DNA from: Edolisoma coerulescens
Lineage: Eukaryota; Chordata; Aves; Passeriformes; Campephagidae
DNA: 64,000 nucleotides
NCBI GenBank assembly: GCA_013397115.1
Contig: VWZW01002470.1
Coordinates: 2,210,927-2,274,926, forward strand
Reading direction: 5' to 3'
This document shows, piece by piece, positions 61,101 through 64,000 of the stretch (position 1 is the first letter of the stretch; each line of letters opens with the position of its first letter). The position numbers were made by a program, and so were the translations under genes. The notes below the pieces were generated by a model that had not been told where the DNA came from, ran no database searches, and saw only the letters and a program-made list of their open reading frames with translations.

Positions 61101-64000
61101 TCTAGCCAATGTATTCATGCACAGCCTACCAACGACAATGGAAATTCAGAGTGCATATTCAAGGACAGAATTTGGTCCAAAGGGATAAATTTTCAAAGGA
61201 TGCTGGTTTTTCCTTGCACCCAGCATTTGCACAGGCTCATTAGCATTTGTGCAGGGAGTACCTGTGCCCTCAGCCAGGCAGTGCAGAGTGGAATTTCCTA
61301 TTCTGCCTGCACAAATAGAGGGTTTGGGTGGGGCAGCCCTTCACTCTGCACTGGAGAACACTGAGACAGAACTGGGTATTTATTGATGTGCTCTGGAAAT
61401 GGATTCCACATGCTCTGACTGCTCCAATCTATTCTCCAGCAACGCTCAAGAGAAACACTGCCCACGTTCATCCCTGCTTCATAAAATAAAGATGCAGAGA
61501 GGTGTGTATTTAAGCCATCAGGATGTTTTCAGGTCACAGGTCATGCCCTCTGGAGCCTTCAGCATGTGCCCTCACTTTTGTATGTGCCAAACAGCTCTGA
61601 CTGCCCGGGCTGAGCCCGGCACTGCTCTGCTCATCAAATCCTTTGCAGCCAAACTGTAACTCTCCAGTGACACCCCACAGGTATTGCCAGAGGAACCTCA
61701 CCCCCAAAAGGCTGATCCCAGATCGACTGCAAGTACCTGACAACGTAGCTAAGGCTGGTTATGGAAATTCCACACGCAGTGGGATTTGCTTTGTAACTGA
61801 AAACACACATGGCAATCCACGTTTTTAAGGAAATGAGAAGAAATAGTCTACAAATCAATAATAATATCCACAAGCTGAGATATTTAGCAGGCAAGAGCAG
61901 TAAAACTCAATCTCATCTGAGGCTGTATCAAACCCTGCTCTGGTGAACAGAGTATCTGCATTTAACCAACAATGCACCAGCACCAGCCCTGCCTCTGCTG
62001 AGCACTTACAGACAGAGCTACCAACACATAAATCATATAGAAAGAGATGGATGAGTTTCCTTTTATTCCCTCTTCTCTAGCACTCTCTAAATAAACCTGG
62101 ATTCAACTAAGAGGTGACAAATGCCTTTCTTTCCTTGGCCCTCCCTTTCCCCTCCCCACGCTCCCTTTCCCCTTTAGATGTGACTCGGGAGCAAATCTTT
62201 CACAAGCCAAGGTTGCATTAAAGGTTTTGTGCTTTGCAGACATTCAGGAAAATATTAAATCCTACTGGTTTTGTCCTAGAAACAGTAAATAAAACACAGC
62301 AAATACACAGACATCTTGGAAGCTCAGTTCATGTTTTCCTATGGAAGGCCTCTAGCAAGAAACAACAGAAATGACACTCCCACATGAAGAAAAATAACAA
62401 CTTCAATCCTTTAAAATCATTTTGAAGATCACCTGATGATCTTTTCATACACTTCTACACTGATACCCAGGGCAGAAGCAGGGCATCAATCTCTTCACAC
62501 AAGCACTTCTGAAATGGGAATGATTCTGTCTCGAGTGGTTCTGAACGCAAGCTGTGAGTCTGAGCAGGAAGAACAAGTCAATAGCTGTGACCCACAGCTC
62601 TTGTACTGATACCTTTATTAATGAGCTTATTTTCATTTCTTTCCAGTGAATTCTGAAAATCAATCCTTTTGCCAAATGCCTTGTGAACAGCTCACACGAG
62701 GGCAGCTGCAAGGGATTTCTGCAGCCATAAAGAATCGTAGTCTATAGTCCTGTGCTCCTCTTCTGACATAAATAATTCCATTTGCTCCATGGTGAGGACT
62801 TCTCCAACAAATATGAACCATTTATGCAAGCAAGGTGTGACAGGCTCACTTTGCCCTTCTCTCCCGAGTTCCAACCAAAAGGCAGAGCATGGATGTGGAA
62901 AGAGAATCAGACAGACATAAAAAGAAGCAACAAAGCAAAAGCTGCTCTTTGGCCACGGAGAGATCAGTCTTTCTTTAAATAAAACCAATCAGAGCCCATT
63001 AACAGAGTTTTCCTTCACTGCCTTCAGGGACACAGTGACAAGTAAAGTGCTCACTTTAGGTGCAGCTGGGCTAACTCTTGGTTTTCACAGGCTGACATTT
63101 GAAGTTATTTGTCAAATGCCTGCAGTGAAACATCAAACCACAGCCCGCCCCAAAGCTGCGGGTCCAACACCTTCCATGGGTTTGGGCGTCACCAGCCTGT
63201 TCCAAGCACGGCCCAGGTGCTCCCCAGAAATCACAGAAAGCTGCTCCTACTGACACCCAACACACAGGGAGAGATTTCCAAAGTGATTTTTGGTCTTGAC
63301 AGGAAAGAGGGATGGGGAACTCACTGCAGACCCTCCCACAGGAGGTGGGGATTTGGAGGGGAGGGGGTGACCAGTCCCAGGCTGGGGCTCTGTTCCATAG
63401 CTAGGAAGTAAATTCAGAATTAGACTGTAAATACCTCTAAGCACTTATGCAATTGTTCCTCAATGCTTCCTAGCATTAAGACTTCTAAAGACAGGAAATA
63501 AGTTCAATGCTTTCTGCCAGCTATTTATCCATAAAGCAACTCTTGATTGAATCCATTTAAGATTAGAAAAAAAGAAAGGAGAGGAGATAGGAGTCCAGTG
63601 GCAGATATTTCTAAATGTCACTGCTAACAGAACACACCTCAGCTGCTGTTTTGTTCCCACTCTTCCTTTTCCTTGCTACCACCCTGCATCCCTTCTGTGC
63701 ATCAATTATCATTACTAAAGGAATTTTGCAAATATACATTTTCTGGTGGAAGCAGTGACTTTTGAAAGGGCATGACTGGGCATCCTTTCCCCTGTCAGGG
63801 ATGCTGCAAACCAGACAAAAGTTACCACGAAGATGTTCACAGGTGTAGGGCAAACACTGAGGTGTGATGAAATTCCATCCATGGGAAGGCTGGATAAGCT
63901 TCCCAGCAGAGGGCAGTGGGAAGACAGGTATGAAGTTCAGACAATTATTGTGTTCAGTTTATCAGAGCATCCAAATTCCTCTCCCATTTTTGGCCTTTGT

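Larger units (their letters stand above)
1..64000 (-). other. TMEM132D: TMEM132-family gene body, internal portion only (probably TMEM132D)
   Basis: Four exons on the minus strand, spread from 32065 down to 2240, encode contiguous TMEM132 ectodomain sequence, so the window is read as an internal slice of one transcription unit. TMEM132 proteins are single-pass type I membrane proteins, mainly neural. Profile studies describe their ectodomains as cohesin-like plus immunoglobulin-like modules with proposed adhesion roles. The four exons give 816 coding nucleotides (272 codons) with no stop and consistent phases. The start codon and N-terminal exons (expected above 64000) and the terminal exon with the membrane segment and cytoplasmic tail (expected below 1) are absent. 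Very long introns are typical of TMEM132B/C/D in vertebrates. Choice of TMEM132D over C or B rests on recalled similarity, especially in the 2240-2431 and 31922-32065 exons. Transcription across the full window is inferred. Confidence 0.8.
32066..64000 (-). other. Intron upstream of the 31922-32065 exon (partial, at least 31.9 kb)
   Basis: No further TMEM132 exon or other coding gene was recognised up to the end of the window. Contents include an 11-bp minisatellite at 34952-35194, AT dinucleotide tracts at 36231-36256 and 47471-47497, a G-quadruplex candidate at 41055-41080, CR1 fragments at 42203-42260 and 46371-46472, a 53-bp tandem array at 53561-53820 and a CA/TA microsatellite at 55114-55180. 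The remaining sequence is unique and AT-rich, with candidate conserved segments at about 51230-51500 and 57380-57700. Confidence 0.8.

Noticed and set aside
1..64000. Prokaryotic, phage, CRISPR or mobile gene-cluster system
   Set aside because: There are no operon-like coding runs, repeat-spacer arrays or phage genes. Spliced vertebrate exons and CR1 elements explain the window.

Overview
The window looks like avian nuclear DNA. The evidence is a single vertebrate gene with consensus GT-AG splice sites and very large introns, chicken-repeat-1 (CR1) LINE fragments as the only recognisable interspersed repeats, several GC-rich minisatellites, and no mammalian Alu, B1 or L1 sequence. The species cannot be named. 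The small divergent CR1 remnants and GC-rich tandem arrays fit a bird, possibly a passerine (inference).

The whole window appears to lie inside one minus-strand gene of the TMEM132 family. Four consecutive coding exons were found, given here in transcription order: 31922-32065 (48 codons), 5126-5331 (68 codons plus 2 nt), 3843-4116 (1 nt plus 91 codons) and 2240-2431 (64 codons). They join with matching phase into one uninterrupted 272-residue stretch of the TMEM132 ectodomain. The match is best to TMEM132D as I remember the family. TMEM132C or TMEM132B cannot be excluded without alignment. The signal peptide and N-terminal exons lie beyond position 64000. The last exon, with the transmembrane segment and cytoplasmic tail, lies before position 1.

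Layout: 1-2239 is the start of the downstream intron. 2240-5331 is a compact cluster of three exons separated by introns of 1,411 and 1,009 bp. 5332-31921 is a 26.6 kb intron holding two GC-rich minisatellites (7.7 and 8.8-9.2 kb), two CR1 pieces (12.4 and 18.1 kb) and a dense CpG island at about 14.5-14.85 kb. 31922-32065 is a lone exon. 32066-64000 is at least 31.9 kb of the next intron, with an 11-bp minisatellite containing an unresolved base (35.0-35.2 kb), a G-quadruplex candidate (41.06 kb), CR1 fragments (42.2 and 46.4 kb), a 53-bp tandem array (53.6 kb) and a CA/TA microsatellite (55.1 kb).

No second protein-coding gene, tRNA, rRNA, CRISPR array or bacterial-type system was found. 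Most long open frames are chance or repeat-driven. The most interesting candidates are non-coding: the intronic CpG island as a possible alternative or antisense promoter, several AT-rich homeodomain-motif segments that resemble conserved enhancers, and a duplicated paired-E-box element just upstream of the 2240-2431 exon. All functional statements about these are inference.
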